The translations under genes were made by a program, and so were the position numbers. From contig NZ_JACBZM010000001.1 in assembly GCF_013408525.1 (NCBI RefSeq), positions 2,790,001 to 2,854,000 on the forward strand: a DNA stretch of 64,000 nt. The letters are read 5' to 3'. Below the pieces are notes generated by a model, which was not told the DNA's origin, made no database searches, and saw only the letters and a program-made list of their open reading frames with translations. Shown here one piece after another: positions 56,204 to 64,000 of this stretch. Position 1 is the stretch's first letter. Every line of letters starts with the position of its first letter. The stretch is from Nocardioides aromaticivorans (GTDB lineage Bacteria > Actinomycetota > Actinomycetes > Propionibacteriales > Nocardioidaceae).

Positions 56204-57607
56204 ATGCGCGTGCACTCCTTCACCGACGATGCCCTCGGCGACCTCGACGCGGTCGGCCTGGCCGAGCACCTGCGGGCCGGCAAGGTCTCGCCCCTGGAGG
56301 TGGTCGACGCGGCCGTCGCCCGGCTCGGGACGGTCGACGACCACCTGAACGCGATGGCCTACACGGCCGTCCAGCGGGCCCGCTCCGAGGCCCGCAGCGT
56401 CCAGCCGGGGAGCTCCTTCTTCGCGGGCGTGCCCACGCTGGTGAAGGACAACGTCGACGTCGCCGGCATGCCGACCCGCTCCGGCACGGACGCGTGGGAG
56501 CCGCGGCCGATGAGGAAGGACGGCGACTTCGCCGCGATGTACCTCGCGACCGGGATGGTCGCGCTCGGCAAGAGCCAGCTGTCGGAGTACGGCTTCAGCG
56601 GGTCCGCGGAGCACCCCCGGCTCGGCGCCGTACGGACGCCGTGGAGCACCGAGCACTCCGCCGGCGCCTCGAGCTCCGGCTCCGCGGCGCTGGTCGCCGC
56701 GGGTGTCGTCCCGATCGCCCACGCCAACGACGGCGGCGGGTCCATCCGCATCCCGGCGGCCGTCAACGGTCTCGTCGGCCTGAAGCCCACCCGTGGCCGG
56801 CTGGCGCAGGACAAGGTCTTCCGCGACATGCCGATCCGGATCGTGTCCGACGGCGTCGTGACCCGCTCCGTGCGTGACACGGCCGCGTTCTACCGCGAGG
56901 CCGAGCGGATCCACCGCACCCTCGAGCTGCCGCCGATCGGCGACCTCACCCGCCCCGGCAAGCGCCGCCTGCGGATCGCGCTGAACACCTCGGGTGTCGG
57001 CCGCGGTGCCGACGCCGCGACCAAGGCGCTGACCGAGCAGATCGCCGCGCTGCTGGAGGACCTCGGCCACACGGTGACCGAGTCCGACGTCCCCGTCGGG
57101 CCGTCGTTCGCCGACGACTTCCTGCTCTACTGGGCGCTGCTGGCGCAGGCGATGCTGGCGATGGGCCGACCCGCGCACGGGCGCACGTGGGACCGCTCCC
57201 GCCACGACAACCTCACCCTCGGCCTGGCCCGTCACGCGCGCCGCAACCTGCACCGGGTGCCGGGCGCGATCACCCGCCTCAAGCGGGCGGCCGCACAGGC
57301 CGAGCTCTACTACGAGCGGTACGACGTCGCGCTCACCCCCACCCTGGCCACCGAGACCCCGAAGATCGGCCACCTCGACCCGACCCAGTCCTTCGACGTG
57401 ATCATGGACAAGCTGCTCGACTGGGTGGCCTTCACGCCGTGGCAGAACGTCACCGGTGCCCCCGCGATCTCCCTGCCCCTCGCGACCACGGCGGGCGGGC
57501 TCCCGCAGGGGATGATGTTCGGCGCCGCGCCGGGCCACGAGGCGCTCCTGATCGCGCTCGCCTACGAGCTCGAGGAGGCCCGGCCGTTCGCCCGGATCCA
57601 GGCGTAG
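56204..57607 (+). CDS. Amidase signature family enzyme
   Basis: 467 residues from the ATG at 56204. Ser-cisSer-Lys triad visible: K81 in LVKDNVD, cis-Ser S157/S158 in GASSSGS and nucleophile S180 in DGGGSIRIPAA. The enzyme hydrolyses an amide bond. It lacks the GatB/GatC partners, so it is not the tRNA amidotransferase. Substrate unknown; closest in type to AtzF or NylA-like amidases. Confidence 0.9.
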   Translation: MRVHSFTDDALGDLDAVGLAEHLRAGKVSPLEVVDAAVARLGTVDDHLNAMAYTAVQRARSEARSVQPGSSFFAGVPTLVKDNVDVAGMPTRSGTDAWEPRPMRKDGDFAAMYLATGMVALGKSQLSEYGFSGSAEHPRLGAVRTPWSTEHSAGASSSGSAALVAAGVVPIAHANDGGGSIRIPAAVNGLVGLKPTRGRLAQDKVFRDMPIRIVSDGVVTRSVRDTAAFYREAERIHRTLELPPIGDLTRPGKRRLRIALNTSGVGRGADAATKALTEQIAALLEDLGHTVTESDVPVGPSFADDFLLYWALLAQAMLAMGRPAHGRTWDRSRHDNLTLGLARHARRNLHRVPGAITRLKRAAAQAELYYERYDVALTPTLATETPKIGHLDPTQSFDVIMDKLLDWVAFTPWQNVTGAPAISLPLATTAGGLPQGMMFGAAPGHEALLIALAYELEEARPFARIQA

Positions 57608-57640
57608 AACCCCTGCCTCGCGCGCGAAGTGCACGCCGAT

Positions 57641-57669
57641 TTCGCGCCGCACGGGGGCCCGTATATAGT
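57641..57669 (+). promoter_or_regulatory. Promoter for tRNA-Thr
   Basis: TTCGCG and TATAGT are separated by 17 bases, with TATAGT ending 11 bases before the mature 5' end. The -35 is a poor match. Confidence 0.45.
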
Positions 57670-57680
57670 TCTCCGGCGTT

Positions 57681-57753
57681 GCCCCTTTAGCTCAGTCGGC
57701 AGAGCGTCTCCATGGTAAGGAGAAGGTCTACGGTTCGATTCCGTAAAGGGGCT
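57681..57753 (+). tRNA. tRNA-Thr (GGT)
   Basis: Acceptor arms GCCCCTT and AAGGGGC pair fully, discriminator T. Anticodon stem TCTCC/GGAGA encloses ATGGTAA, anticodon GGT. T-arm GGTTCGATTCC. No encoded CCA. Confidence 0.95.
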
Positions 57754-57819
57754 CTGGGAGCCAGGGTCCGCCGATCCGAGCCGGAAACGGCCCGGGGAGG
57801 CGGGAGCCCTGCCGCCCCT

Positions 57820-57893
57820 GGCGGGGTAGCTCAGGTGGTTAGAGCACACGGCTCATAATCGTGGTGTCGCGGGTTCGAGTCCCGCCCCCGCTA
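57820..57893 (+). tRNA. tRNA-Met (CAT), elongator
   Basis: Acceptor GGCGGGG pairs with CCCCGCT (last pair G-T wobble), discriminator A. Anticodon loop CTCATAA, anticodon CAT. A1-72 mismatch of initiators is absent and the D-arm is of the elongator kind. Confidence 0.92.
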
Positions 57894-57951
57894 CGCCAGA
57901 TGACGAAGCAGCACCAGCAGTACCCCCAAGACGCATCCAGAAGGACTTCCC

Positions 57952-58122
57952 GTGGCCAGCAAGAGCTCTGACGTTCGCCCCAAGATCACGCTTGCCTGCG
58001 TGGACTGCAAGGAGCGCAACTACATCACGAAGAAGAACCGGCGCAACGACCCCGACCGCATCGAGCTGTCGAAGTTCTGCCCGCGCTGCCGCAAGCACAC
58101 CGCGCACCGCGAGACCCGCTGA
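57952..58122 (+). CDS. rpmG: 50S ribosomal protein L33, zinc-ribbon form
   Basis: 56 residues from the GTG at 57952, preceded by GAAGGAC. Starts [19 protein letters not shown]. Two CxxC pairs, CVDC and CPRC, make a zinc ribbon (C+ form of L33). Component of the large ribosomal subunit near the E site. Follows the tRNA pair and is probably in the same transcript. Confidence 0.96.
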   Translation: MASKSSDVRPKITLACVDCKERNYITKKNRRNDPDRIELSKFCPRCRKHTAHRETR

Positions 58123-58145
58123 TCGCAGCGCTCGCCGAGCGCTCC

Positions 58146-58180
58146 GAAGGCCCGTCGCCCCACCGGGGTGGCGGGCCTTC
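58146..58180 (+). terminator. Terminator after rpmG
   Basis: GAAGGCCCG and CGGGCCTTC form a 9-bp stem over an inner CCCC/GGGG pairing, 23 bases past the rpmG stop. Confidence 0.8.
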
Positions 58181-58248
58181 GTCGTGCTCCCGCGCGCGCC
58201 GGCCGCACTGACTCGCGAGTAGCCGGAGGCCCCGACTAGGGTCGGGCC

Positions 58249-58644
58249 ATGCCGAGCGACTCCCTCGTCGGACGCGCCTTCCCCCCGACGCAGCCCACGA
58301 CCGTGACCGAGGAGGCCGTCCGGGCCTTCGTCGACGCGGTCGGTGGCAGCACCGGCGACGCCGTCCCGCCGACCTTCCCCATCGTCGTCACCTTCGCCGC
58401 GCTCCAGGACTTCCTCGCGGCCGAGCAGATCGAGCTGTCCCGCATCGTCCACGGCGACCAGCGCTTCCGCTACGAGCGCCCCGTCGTGGTCGGTGACGTG
58501 CTGACCGCCACGCTCACCGTGACCGGCGTCCGCTCGATCGGCGGCAACGACATCATCAGCACGTCGAGCGAGATCACCGACGCCTCCGGCGCCGTCGTGT
58601 GTACGGCGACCGCCACCATCGTCCACCGCGGAGGTGCCGCATGA
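58249..58644 (+). CDS. hadA: Beta-hydroxyacyl-ACP dehydratase subunit, HadA-like
   Basis: 131 residues. N-terminal MaoC-like dehydratase (FAS1-DH / UPF0336) hot-dog fold with IVHGDQRFRYERPVVVGDVL. In mycobacteria HadA pairs with HadB as a dehydratase of fatty-acid elongation. This chain binds substrate but has no catalytic His-Asp pair. Its stop overlaps hadB, so the pair is coupled. Confidence 0.9.
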   Translation: MPSDSLVGRAFPPTQPTTVTEEAVRAFVDAVGGSTGDAVPPTFPIVVTFAALQDFLAAEQIELSRIVHGDQRFRYERPVVVGDVLTATLTVTGVRSIGGNDIISTSSEITDASGAVVCTATATIVHRGGAA

Positions 58645-59042
58645 GCGAGCTGACCAGCGGGGCCGAGCTGCCCGCGATCACCTACGACGTGACCCGCGCC
58701 GACCTGGTCGCCTACGCCCACGCCAGCGGCGACCACAACCCGATCCACCAGGACGAGGAGATCGCCCTCGCGGTCGGCCTCCCCGGCGTGATCGCCCACG
58801 GGATGTACACCCTGGCGCTCGTCGGCCGCGCGGTCGGCGAGTGGACCGGGGGAGCCGAGGTCGTCGAGATCGGCGCGAAGTTCGTCGCGCCGGTCGTCGT
58901 ACCCGCTGAGGGCGCGGCGCGGGTGACCCTGGCCGGGACCGTCGGCGAGCGCACCGACGACGGCCTGCTGCCGCTCGCGCTGACCATCACCGTCGACGGC
59001 ACGAAGGTGCTCGGGGCGCCCAAGGCCGTCGTCCGTGCCTGA
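58641..59042 (+). CDS. hadB: Beta-hydroxyacyl-ACP dehydratase catalytic subunit, HadB-like
   Basis: 133 residues from the ATG at 58641. R-hydratase motif ASGDHNPIHQDEEIA carries the catalytic Asp and His, and GVIAHGMYTLALVGRAV continues the hot-dog. It dehydrates 3-hydroxyacyl-ACP with HadA. Its end overlaps the murB GTG. Confidence 0.92.
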   Translation: MSELTSGAELPAITYDVTRADLVAYAHASGDHNPIHQDEEIALAVGLPGVIAHGMYTLALVGRAVGEWTGGAEVVEIGAKFVAPVVVPAEGAARVTLAGTVGERTDDGLLPLALTITVDGTKVLGAPKAVVRA

Positions 59043-60066
59043 CCCCACGCTCGCCGACCTCACCACCCTGCGGCTCGGCGGCCCCGCCGGCCGCTACGTG
59101 CCGGTGGCGGACGCCGACGCCCTCGTCGCGGCCGTGACCGAGGCGGATGCCGCCGGGGAGTCGGTGCTGCTCGTCGGCGGCGGCAGCAACCTCGTCGTGG
59201 CCGACGAGGGCTTCGCCGGGACGGTCGTCCACCTCGTCGGCGGCGGGGTGCACGTCGACGGGGACGCCTGCGGCGTCGCCAGCGTGACCGTCGCCGCGGG
59301 GGAGCCGTGGGACGGCTTCGTGGCGCGCGCGGTCGCGGAGGGCTGGGTGGGCGTCGAGGCGCTCTCCGGCATCCCCGGGACCACCGGCGCCACCCCGGTG
59401 CAGAACGTCGGCGCCTACGGCCAGGAGGTGGCCCAGACGATCGCCCGCGTGCGGGTCTGGGACCGCGTGCTCAAGGGCCAGCGCACCTTCTCCGCCGAGG
59501 AGTGCCGCTTCGCCTACCGCCACTCGCGGTTCAAGGCCGACCCCGCACGGCACCTCGTCCTCGACGTCACCTTCGAGTTCCACGCCGGCGAGCTGTCCGC
59601 GCCGGTCGCGTACGCCGAGCTCGCCCGCACCCTCGGCGTCGAGCAGGGGGAGCGCGCACCGCTGGCCGAGGTCCGGGAGGCCGTGCTCGGCCTGCGCCGC
59701 GGCAAGGGGATGGTGCTCGACGCGGCCGACCACGACACGTGGAGCGCAGGCTCGTTCTTCACCAACCCCATCGTCGACCCTGCGCTGGTGCCCGACGGTG
59801 CGCCGTCGTACCCGCAGCCGGACGGGAGCGTGAAGACCAGCGCCGCGTGGCTGATCGACCACGCCGGCTTCGGCAAGGGCCACGGCCTCGACCGGCCGGG
59901 GGCGCGGGTCTCGCTGTCGACCAAGCACACGCTGGCGCTGACCAACCGCGGCGGCGCCACGACGGCCGAGCTGCTCGACCTGGCCCGCGAGGTCCGCGAC
60001 GGGGTGCGCGAACGGTTCGGGATCACCCTGGTCAACGAGCCGGTGCTGGTCGGCACCAGCCTCTGA
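59035..60066 (+). CDS. murB: UDP-N-acetylenolpyruvoylglucosamine reductase
   Basis: 343 residues from the GTG at 59035. FAD domain TTLRLGGPAGRYV and LLVGGGSNLVVADEGF, GIPGTTGATPVQNVGAYGQEV, YRHSRFK and the catalytic-loop SAGSFFTNP, with a late NEPVLVG (proton-donor Glu). It reduces UDP-GlcNAc-enolpyruvate to UDP-MurNAc, a committed step of cell-wall precursor synthesis in the cytoplasm. The hadA-hadB-murB order is common in actinobacteria. Confidence 0.96.
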   Translation: MPDPTLADLTTLRLGGPAGRYVPVADADALVAAVTEADAAGESVLLVGGGSNLVVADEGFAGTVVHLVGGGVHVDGDACGVASVTVAAGEPWDGFVARAVAEGWVGVEALSGIPGTTGATPVQNVGAYGQEVAQTIARVRVWDRVLKGQRTFSAEECRFAYRHSRFKADPARHLVLDVTFEFHAGELSAPVAYAELARTLGVEQGERAPLAEVREAVLGLRRGKGMVLDAADHDTWSAGSFFTNPIVDPALVPDGAPSYPQPDGSVKTSAAWLIDHAGFGKGHGLDRPGARVSLSTKHTLALTNRGGATTAELLDLAREVRDGVRERFGITLVNEPVLVGTSL

Positions 60067-60070
60067 CGGC

Positions 60071-60703
60071 TCAGGCGCCGGTGCTGAACACCGCGGCCAG
60101 GAAGACGAAGAACGCCAGGATCAGCAGCAGGCCGATCACGCCGAGGACCACCCCGATGATGCCGGTGACGAGGCCGGCCGTCGCGACGCCCTCGCCGCCG
60201 TACTGCCGCGGGTTGGCGCGGATCTCGCGTCGCGAGCGCACCCCCAGCCAGATCGCGAACGGGGAGCAGGCCGCCGCGACGAAGGTGATCAGGAGGAACG
60301 GCGTCAGCAGGATCCCCGCGATCCCGACGATGCCCAGCACGAGCGACGTGGTCGCGAGCTGGTGGGTCGGGGCGCCGAAGGCGACGTACTGCTGGTTGAC
60401 CTGGTAGGGCGCGCCCCCCGGAGGGTTGACCGGGTACGGCGCCCAGCCCGGCCCGCCGGGAGCGCCGGCACCGGGCGCGCCGTAGCCGCCGTACCCACCG
60501 CCGGCGGGCGGGGGCGGTGGAGCGCTGTCGTACGACGGGCCCTCGGGCGTCGGCTTGTCGAAGGAGGGGCTGGGTGCGGGCGGGACCATCCGGGTCGGCT
60601 CCGCGCCGGGAGCCGCCGCGCCGCCCACGTCGCCGTAGGCCGGGGAGTCGTCGGGGCTCGGCTCCGGGCCGGACGGGGACGCCAGGGGCGGCTGCTCGCT
60701 CAT
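60071..60703 (-). CDS. DUF4190 membrane protein with proline-rich N-terminus
   Basis: 210 residues. The first 115 or so residues are Pro/Gly/Ala-rich (PPPPPAGGGYGGYG), likely disordered and cytoplasmic. Two to three helices follow in a DUF4190 domain (TSLVLGIVGIAGILL, CSPFAIWLGVRSRREIR). Function unknown. Shares a strand and a 40-base gap with add upstream. Confidence 0.85.
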   Translation of the reverse strand: MSEQPPLASPSGPEPSPDDSPAYGDVGGAAAPGAEPTRMVPPAPSPSFDKPTPEGPSYDSAPPPPPAGGGYGGYGAPGAGAPGGPGWAPYPVNPPGGAPYQVNQQYVAFGAPTHQLATTSLVLGIVGIAGILLTPFLLITFVAAACSPFAIWLGVRSRREIRANPRQYGGEGVATAGLVTGIIGVVLGVIGLLLILAFFVFLAAVFSTGA

Positions 60704-60742
60704 GGCCTCATCCTTCCATCCGCGGACCCGGTGGAAACGGGA

Positions 60743-61762
60743 TCAGGAGTCCGGTGCGGCCAGCCAGGCGTCGATGTCGGCCAGCGCGCGCTCCCGCAGA
60801 TCCTGCGGGGCGTTGCTGGCCCGCAGCGACATCCGGGCGAGCTCGGCGAGCTGGGCGTCGGAGAGGTCGTGGGCCGCGCGCATCGTGGCGTACTGCCCGG
60901 CCAGCCGCGACCCGAACAGGAGCGGGTCGTCGGCGCCGAGGGCGATCGTCGCGCCGGCCTCCAGCAGCGTCGGCAGCGGCACGGAGGTCAGGTCGGAGTA
61001 GACCCCGAGCGCGACGTTCGAGACGGGGCACACCTCGAGCGCGACACCGGTGTCGACGATCCGCTTCAGCAGGTCGGCGTCCTCGGCGGCCCGCACCCCG
61101 TGCCCCAGTCGTCCGGCGTGCAGCGAGTCGAGGCAGGTGCGGATGTGCTCCGGTCCTCGCAGCTCGCCGCCGTGCGGAGCCAGCAGGAGGCCCGCCCTCT
61201 CGGCGATCGCGAACGCGCCCGCGAAGTCCTCGGTGCGCCCGCGCCGCTCGTCGTTCGACAACCCGAAGCCGACGACGCCCCGGTCGACGTACTGGCTGGC
61301 CAGCCGGGCGAGGGTGCGGGCGTCGAGCGGGTGCCGGGTCCGGTTGGCGGCGATCACGACCGCCATGCCCAGGCCGGTGCGCTCGGACGCGTCGCGCACG
61401 GCGTCGAGGACCAGGTCGGTGAAGGCGGTGATCCCGCCGAAGCGGCCGCCGTAGCCGCTCGGGTCGACCTGGATCTCCAGCCAACGGCCGCCGTCGGCGA
61501 CATCGTCCTCGGCGGCCTCGCGCACGAGCCGGCGCACGTCGTCCTCGGTCCGCAGCACGGAGCGTGCGACGTCGTACAGGCGCTGGAACCGGAACCAGCC
61601 CTTCTCGTCCGCCGCCGTCAGCTGCGGCGGCCACTCCGCCACGAGTGCGTCGGGCAGGTGGATGCCGTCGCGCTCGGCGAGCTCGAGCAGCGTCGCGTGC
61701 CGCATGGAACCGGTGAAGTGCAGGTGGAGGTGGGCCTTGGGTAGAGCATGGAGGTCCCGCAC
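60743..61762 (-). CDS. add: Adenosine deaminase
   Basis: 339 residues from the GTG at 61762 (VRDLHALPKAHLHLHFTG); an in-frame start at 61873 would reach into the tRNA promoter region. The HLHLHFTG motif gives two zinc-binding histidines, and the late LGADDP holds the catalytic aspartate. It deaminates adenosine or a related nucleoside to inosine in the cytoplasm. Divergent from tRNA-Trp/secE. Confidence 0.93.
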   Translation of the reverse strand: MRDLHALPKAHLHLHFTGSMRHATLLELAERDGIHLPDALVAEWPPQLTAADEKGWFRFQRLYDVARSVLRTEDDVRRLVREAAEDDVADGGRWLEIQVDPSGYGGRFGGITAFTDLVLDAVRDASERTGLGMAVVIAANRTRHPLDARTLARLASQYVDRGVVGFGLSNDERRGRTEDFAGAFAIAERAGLLLAPHGGELRGPEHIRTCLDSLHAGRLGHGVRAAEDADLLKRIVDTGVALEVCPVSNVALGVYSDLTSVPLPTLLEAGATIALGADDPLLFGSRLAGQYATMRAAHDLSDAQLAELARMSLRASNAPQDLRERALADIDAWLAAPDS

Positions 61763-61821
61763 GGCGCCATCGTAGGGGCGCCCCTCCAGCGCCGTGCCCG
61801 CGGAGTCGGGGCGGGCCGGCT

Positions 61822-61851
61822 TTGGACCGGTGTGGGTCGGGTGGGTAGAGT
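61822..61851 (+). promoter_or_regulatory. Promoter for tRNA-Trp-secE-nusG
   Basis: TTGGAC and TAGAGT are separated by 18 bases, resembling housekeeping sigma-factor promoters. TAGAGT ends 73 bases before the tRNA 5' end. Confidence 0.6.
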
Positions 61852-61924
61852 CACCCACTGGTGGTTCCTCCACATGATGAGTCGCGCCCGGACGTTGGTC
61901 GGGAACGACTCGGGAGAAGCCCGA

Positions 61925-61997
61925 AGGGCACTAGCTCAATTGGCAGAGCATCGGCCTCCAAAGCCGAGGGTTGGGGGTTCAAGTCCCTCGTGCCCTG
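61925..61997 (+). tRNA. tRNA-Trp (CCA)
   Basis: Acceptor AGGGCAC/GTGCCCT pairs fully; discriminator G as expected for Trp. Anticodon stem TCGGC/GCCGA encloses CTCCAAA, anticodon CCA. Confidence 0.95.
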
Positions 61998-62037
61998 CAA
62001 GAGATGACGTAGTCGAAGTGGCGAAAGGGTGAGCAGC

Positions 62038-62301
62038 GTGTCGGACGCTCCGGCAGTCCGCGGGGGTCACAAGGACTCCTCGGGCGGCAAGCACCCCGAG
62101 AAGCGCACCGGTCCGGTGACCTTCTACCGCCAGGTCGTCGCCGAGCTGCGCAAGGTGGTCTACCCCACCCGCGACCAGCTGGTGACCTACTTCTTCGTCG
62201 TCCTCGCGTTCGTTCTCGTGATGATCGCGCTCGTGTCGCTGCTGGACCTGGGTCTCGGCAAGCTCGCGTTCGAGGTCTTCACCGGCGCGGACGACATCTG
62301 A
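62038..62301 (+). CDS. secE: Preprotein translocase subunit SecE
   Basis: 87 residues from the GTG at 62038, eight bases after AAAGGG; another GTG at 62029 overlaps that site. A basic N-terminal segment, [19 protein letters not shown] amphipathic helix, then one transmembrane helix. SecE clamps SecY in the membrane translocon. Gene order tRNA-Trp/secE/nusG/rplK is conserved. Confidence 0.95.
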   Translation: MSDAPAVRGGHKDSSGGKHPEKRTGPVTFYRQVVAELRKVVYPTRDQLVTYFFVVLAFVLVMIALVSLLDLGLGKLAFEVFTGADDI

Positions 62302-62347
62302 TCCCTCCCTCCCGGGTGGGGTTGTCGGCGACATTTTCGAACAACTG

Positions 62348-63274
62348 ATGGAGCAGCACGTGTCGGAGCAGTACGACTCGGCCCCCGAGATCGACGAGGC
62401 GGCCGACCAGGTCGAGGCCGTGGAGGCCGCTGACGAGGACGCCCTCGAGGCGACCCTCGAGGCGGACGACACCGAGCAGGCCGTCGAGGTCGACGAGACC
62501 GTCGACGTCGAGGGTGCTGACGAGATCGCCGCCGTCGAGGACGAGGCCGACGAGCCCGCCGAGGACGCCGCCGACGACGTCGAGGACGCCGAGGACGCCG
62601 AGGACGAGGCCGCTGAGGACGAGCCCGCCGAGGCTGCTGACGAGGACCCGCTCGAGGCGTTCCGCCGCGAGCTGTGGGCCAAGCCGGGCGACTGGTTCGT
62701 CGTGCACACCTACTCCGGCATGGAGAACCGGGTGAAGCAGAACCTCGAGAACCGGATCCACTCCCTCAACATGGAGGACTACATCCACGAGATCGTGGTC
62801 CCCACCGAGGAGGTCGCGGAGATCAAGAACGGCCAGCGCAAGATGGTCAAGCGCACCGTTCTCCCCGGCTACGTGCTGGTCCGCATGGACCTCACCGACG
62901 AGTCGTGGGCCGCCGTGCGCCACACCCCGTCGGTCACCGGCTTCGTCGGCCACAGCCACCAGCCGGTGCCGCTGAGCATGGACGAGGTCGAGAAGATGCT
63001 CGCCCCCGCCGTCGTCACCGCCGCGGCCGCCGAGGCCGAGGCCGCTGCCGCCTCCGGTGGTGGTACGACGAGCGCCGCTCCCGCGAAGAAGCCGGTCGAG
63101 GTCGTCGACTTCGGCGTCAACGACTCGGTCCTCATCGTCGACGGCGCCTTCGCGACGCTGCACGCCACGATCACCGAGATCAACGCCGAGGCCCAGCGGG
63201 TCAAGGCCCTGGTCGAGATCTTCGGCCGCGAGACCCCGGTCGAGCTGTCGTTCGCGCAGATCCAGCGCGTCTGA
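62348..63274 (+). CDS. nusG: Transcription termination/antitermination factor NusG, long acidic N-terminus
   Basis: 308 residues. The first 105 or so are almost entirely Glu, Asp and Ala, then the NGN domain ([32 protein letters not shown]), an Ala/Gly-rich insert (near [14 protein letters not shown]) and the KOW domain ([17 protein letters not shown] at the end). NusG binds RNA polymerase and influences pausing, Rho-dependent termination and ribosome coupling. A GTG at 62360 ([12 protein letters not shown]) is an alternative start. Confidence 0.95.
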   Translation: MEQHVSEQYDSAPEIDEAADQVEAVEAADEDALEATLEADDTEQAVEVDETVDVEGADEIAAVEDEADEPAEDAADDVEDAEDAEDEAAEDEPAEAADEDPLEAFRRELWAKPGDWFVVHTYSGMENRVKQNLENRIHSLNMEDYIHEIVVPTEEVAEIKNGQRKMVKRTVLPGYVLVRMDLTDESWAAVRHTPSVTGFVGHSHQPVPLSMDEVEKMLAPAVVTAAAAEAEAAAASGGGTTSAAPAKKPVEVVDFGVNDSVLIVDGAFATLHATITEINAEAQRVKALVEIFGRETPVELSFAQIQRV

Positions 63275-63409
63275 CCGACCGCCGGAATTTCACTCCCGCG
63301 CCCGCGCGCGGAAGAATGTCTGGGTTGCCCGGCTCCGGCCGGGTCACGCAGGTGGCAGAGGGCTGTCCAACAGCTCCTCGTCATGACCACGAGAGAAAGA
63401 GATAGAGGA

Positions 63410-63841
63410 ATGCCTCCCAAGAAGAAGATCGCCGCACTCGTCAAGGTGCAGCTGCAGGCCGGCTCGGCCACCCCGGCTCCGCCGGTCGGTACCGCGCTCG
63501 GTCCCCACGGCGTCAACATCATGGACTTCTGCAAGGCGTACAACGCCCAGACCGAGTCCATGCGCGGCAACGTCATCCCGGTCGAGATCACGATCTACGA
63601 GGACCGGTCGTTCGACTTCATCACGAAGACGCCGCCGGCCGCTGAGCTGATCAAGAAGGCCGCCGGCCTCAAGAAGGGCTCGGGCGTCCCGCACAAGGAG
63701 AAGGTCGGCAAGCTGACCAAGGACCAGGTGCGCGAGATCGCGACGACGAAGCTCCCCGACCTCAACGCCAACGACATCGACGCCGCCATGAAGATCGTGG
63801 AGGGCACTGCCCGCTCCATGGGCGTCACCATCGACGGCTGA
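63410..63841 (+). CDS. rplK: 50S ribosomal protein L11
   Basis: 143 residues from the ATG at 63410 with ribosome site GATAGAGGA; the ATG at 63383 is longer without reason. [18 protein letters not shown] and [20 protein letters not shown] are the L11 signature, which binds 23S rRNA at the GTPase centre. The 135-base spacer from nusG contains a CCCGGC-TCCG-GCCGGG hairpin (63330-63345) and no gene. Confidence 0.97.
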   Translation: MPPKKKIAALVKVQLQAGSATPAPPVGTALGPHGVNIMDFCKAYNAQTESMRGNVIPVEITIYEDRSFDFITKTPPAAELIKKAAGLKKGSGVPHKEKVGKLTKDQVREIATTKLPDLNANDIDAAMKIVEGTARSMGVTIDG

Positions 63842-63904
63842 AGAACCGTGGAAGGGCCGCGCTGGCCCGCTGACCACACCTCCTCCTCTACTTAAGGAAT
63901 CACC

Positions 63905-64000
63905 ATGCAGCGCAGCAAGACCTACCGCGCGGCTGCGGAGACGTTCGACAAGAACGAGCTCTACGCGCCGCTCGCCGCGATCAAGATCGCGAAGACCGCC
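63905..64000 (+). CDS. rplA: 50S ribosomal protein L1, 5' part (truncated by window end)
   Basis: 32 codons visible from the ATG at 63905, preceded by TTAAGGAATC. MQRSKTYRAAAETFDKNELY then LYAPLAAIKIAKTA match the L1 N-terminus. Follows rplK as in all bacteria. L1 also represses its own operon by binding the mRNA in many species; no clear site was seen here. Confidence 0.9.
   Translation, partial: MQRSKTYRAAAETFDKNELYAPLAAIKIAKTA

Noticed and set aside
56204..57607. GatA subunit of the tRNA amidotransferase
   Set aside because: The amidase triad is present but no gatB or gatC is near, and the C-terminal part does not follow GatA.
58249..59042. HadAB as evidence of mycolic acids
   Set aside because: The pair is found widely in actinobacteria without mycolic acids. 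No other mycolate gene is in the window.

Overview
The window is a contiguous chromosomal piece of a high-GC actinobacterium. Support for this: GC-rich third codon positions, many GTG starts, ATGA/GTGA/TGATG start-stop overlaps, a 14-gene nuo operon next to menaquinone genes, a KorAB 2-oxoacid:ferredoxin oxidoreductase, a MptB-like mannosyltransferase and the order tRNA-Thr / tRNA-Met / rpmG / hadA / hadB / murB / tRNA-Trp / secE / nusG / rplK / rplA. The combination looks like Nocardioides or a close relative in the Nocardioidaceae. That is an inference from gene content, not a measured match.

Layout. 1-4552: tail of a Na+/H+ antiporter with a UBP zinc finger, a metallo-beta-lactamase-fold hydrolase, a membrane-anchored unknown, an L,D-transpeptidase, menG and a small membrane protein. 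4777-21490: nuoA to nuoN followed without a gap by a polyprenyl diphosphate synthase, preceded by a good match to a Rex (NADH/NAD+ sensor) operator. 21603-23598: flavin reductase, small secreted protein, RarD-like transporter. 23644-23960: tandem 40-bp repeats and a terminator hairpin. 23972-27048: korB and korA. 27417-31147: the sulfate ABC transporter sbp-cysT-cysW-cysA. 31218-33968: small membrane protein, SRPBCC protein, maleylacetate reductase, lytic transglycosylase.

33993-39796 is the most accessory-looking stretch: a lipoprotein, two small secreted cysteine-containing proteins, a MacB-like ABC transporter with an adaptor-like partner, and a large membrane-anchored protein of unknown function. 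39825-43985: yajQ, tRNA-Tyr, an FAD-linked oxidase divergent from a GAF-LuxR regulator, and a DoxX protein. 44117-50379 is a four-gene, translationally coupled operon joining a one-module adenylation/carrier/membrane-acyltransferase enzyme to a complete ferric-iron ABC transporter, under a candidate DtxR/IdeR iron box. This is the best candidate for an undescribed system in the window. 50392-57607: deazaflavin-dependent reductase, MptB-like mannosyltransferase, glycosyltransferase, pirin, LrgA/LrgB pair and an amidase, with two arrays of the same 22-bp repeat. 57681-64000: tRNAs and core translation, transcription, fatty-acid and cell-wall genes, with adenosine deaminase and a DUF4190 protein on the other strand.

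Two repeat-like elements are read as protein inside nuoG: one encodes residues 697-707 and is identical to a unit of the 40-bp array about 12 kb away; the other forms the extreme N-terminus. The permease of the iron operon appears to start at CTG, so start callers that accept only ATG/GTG/TTG would remove about 79 residues.
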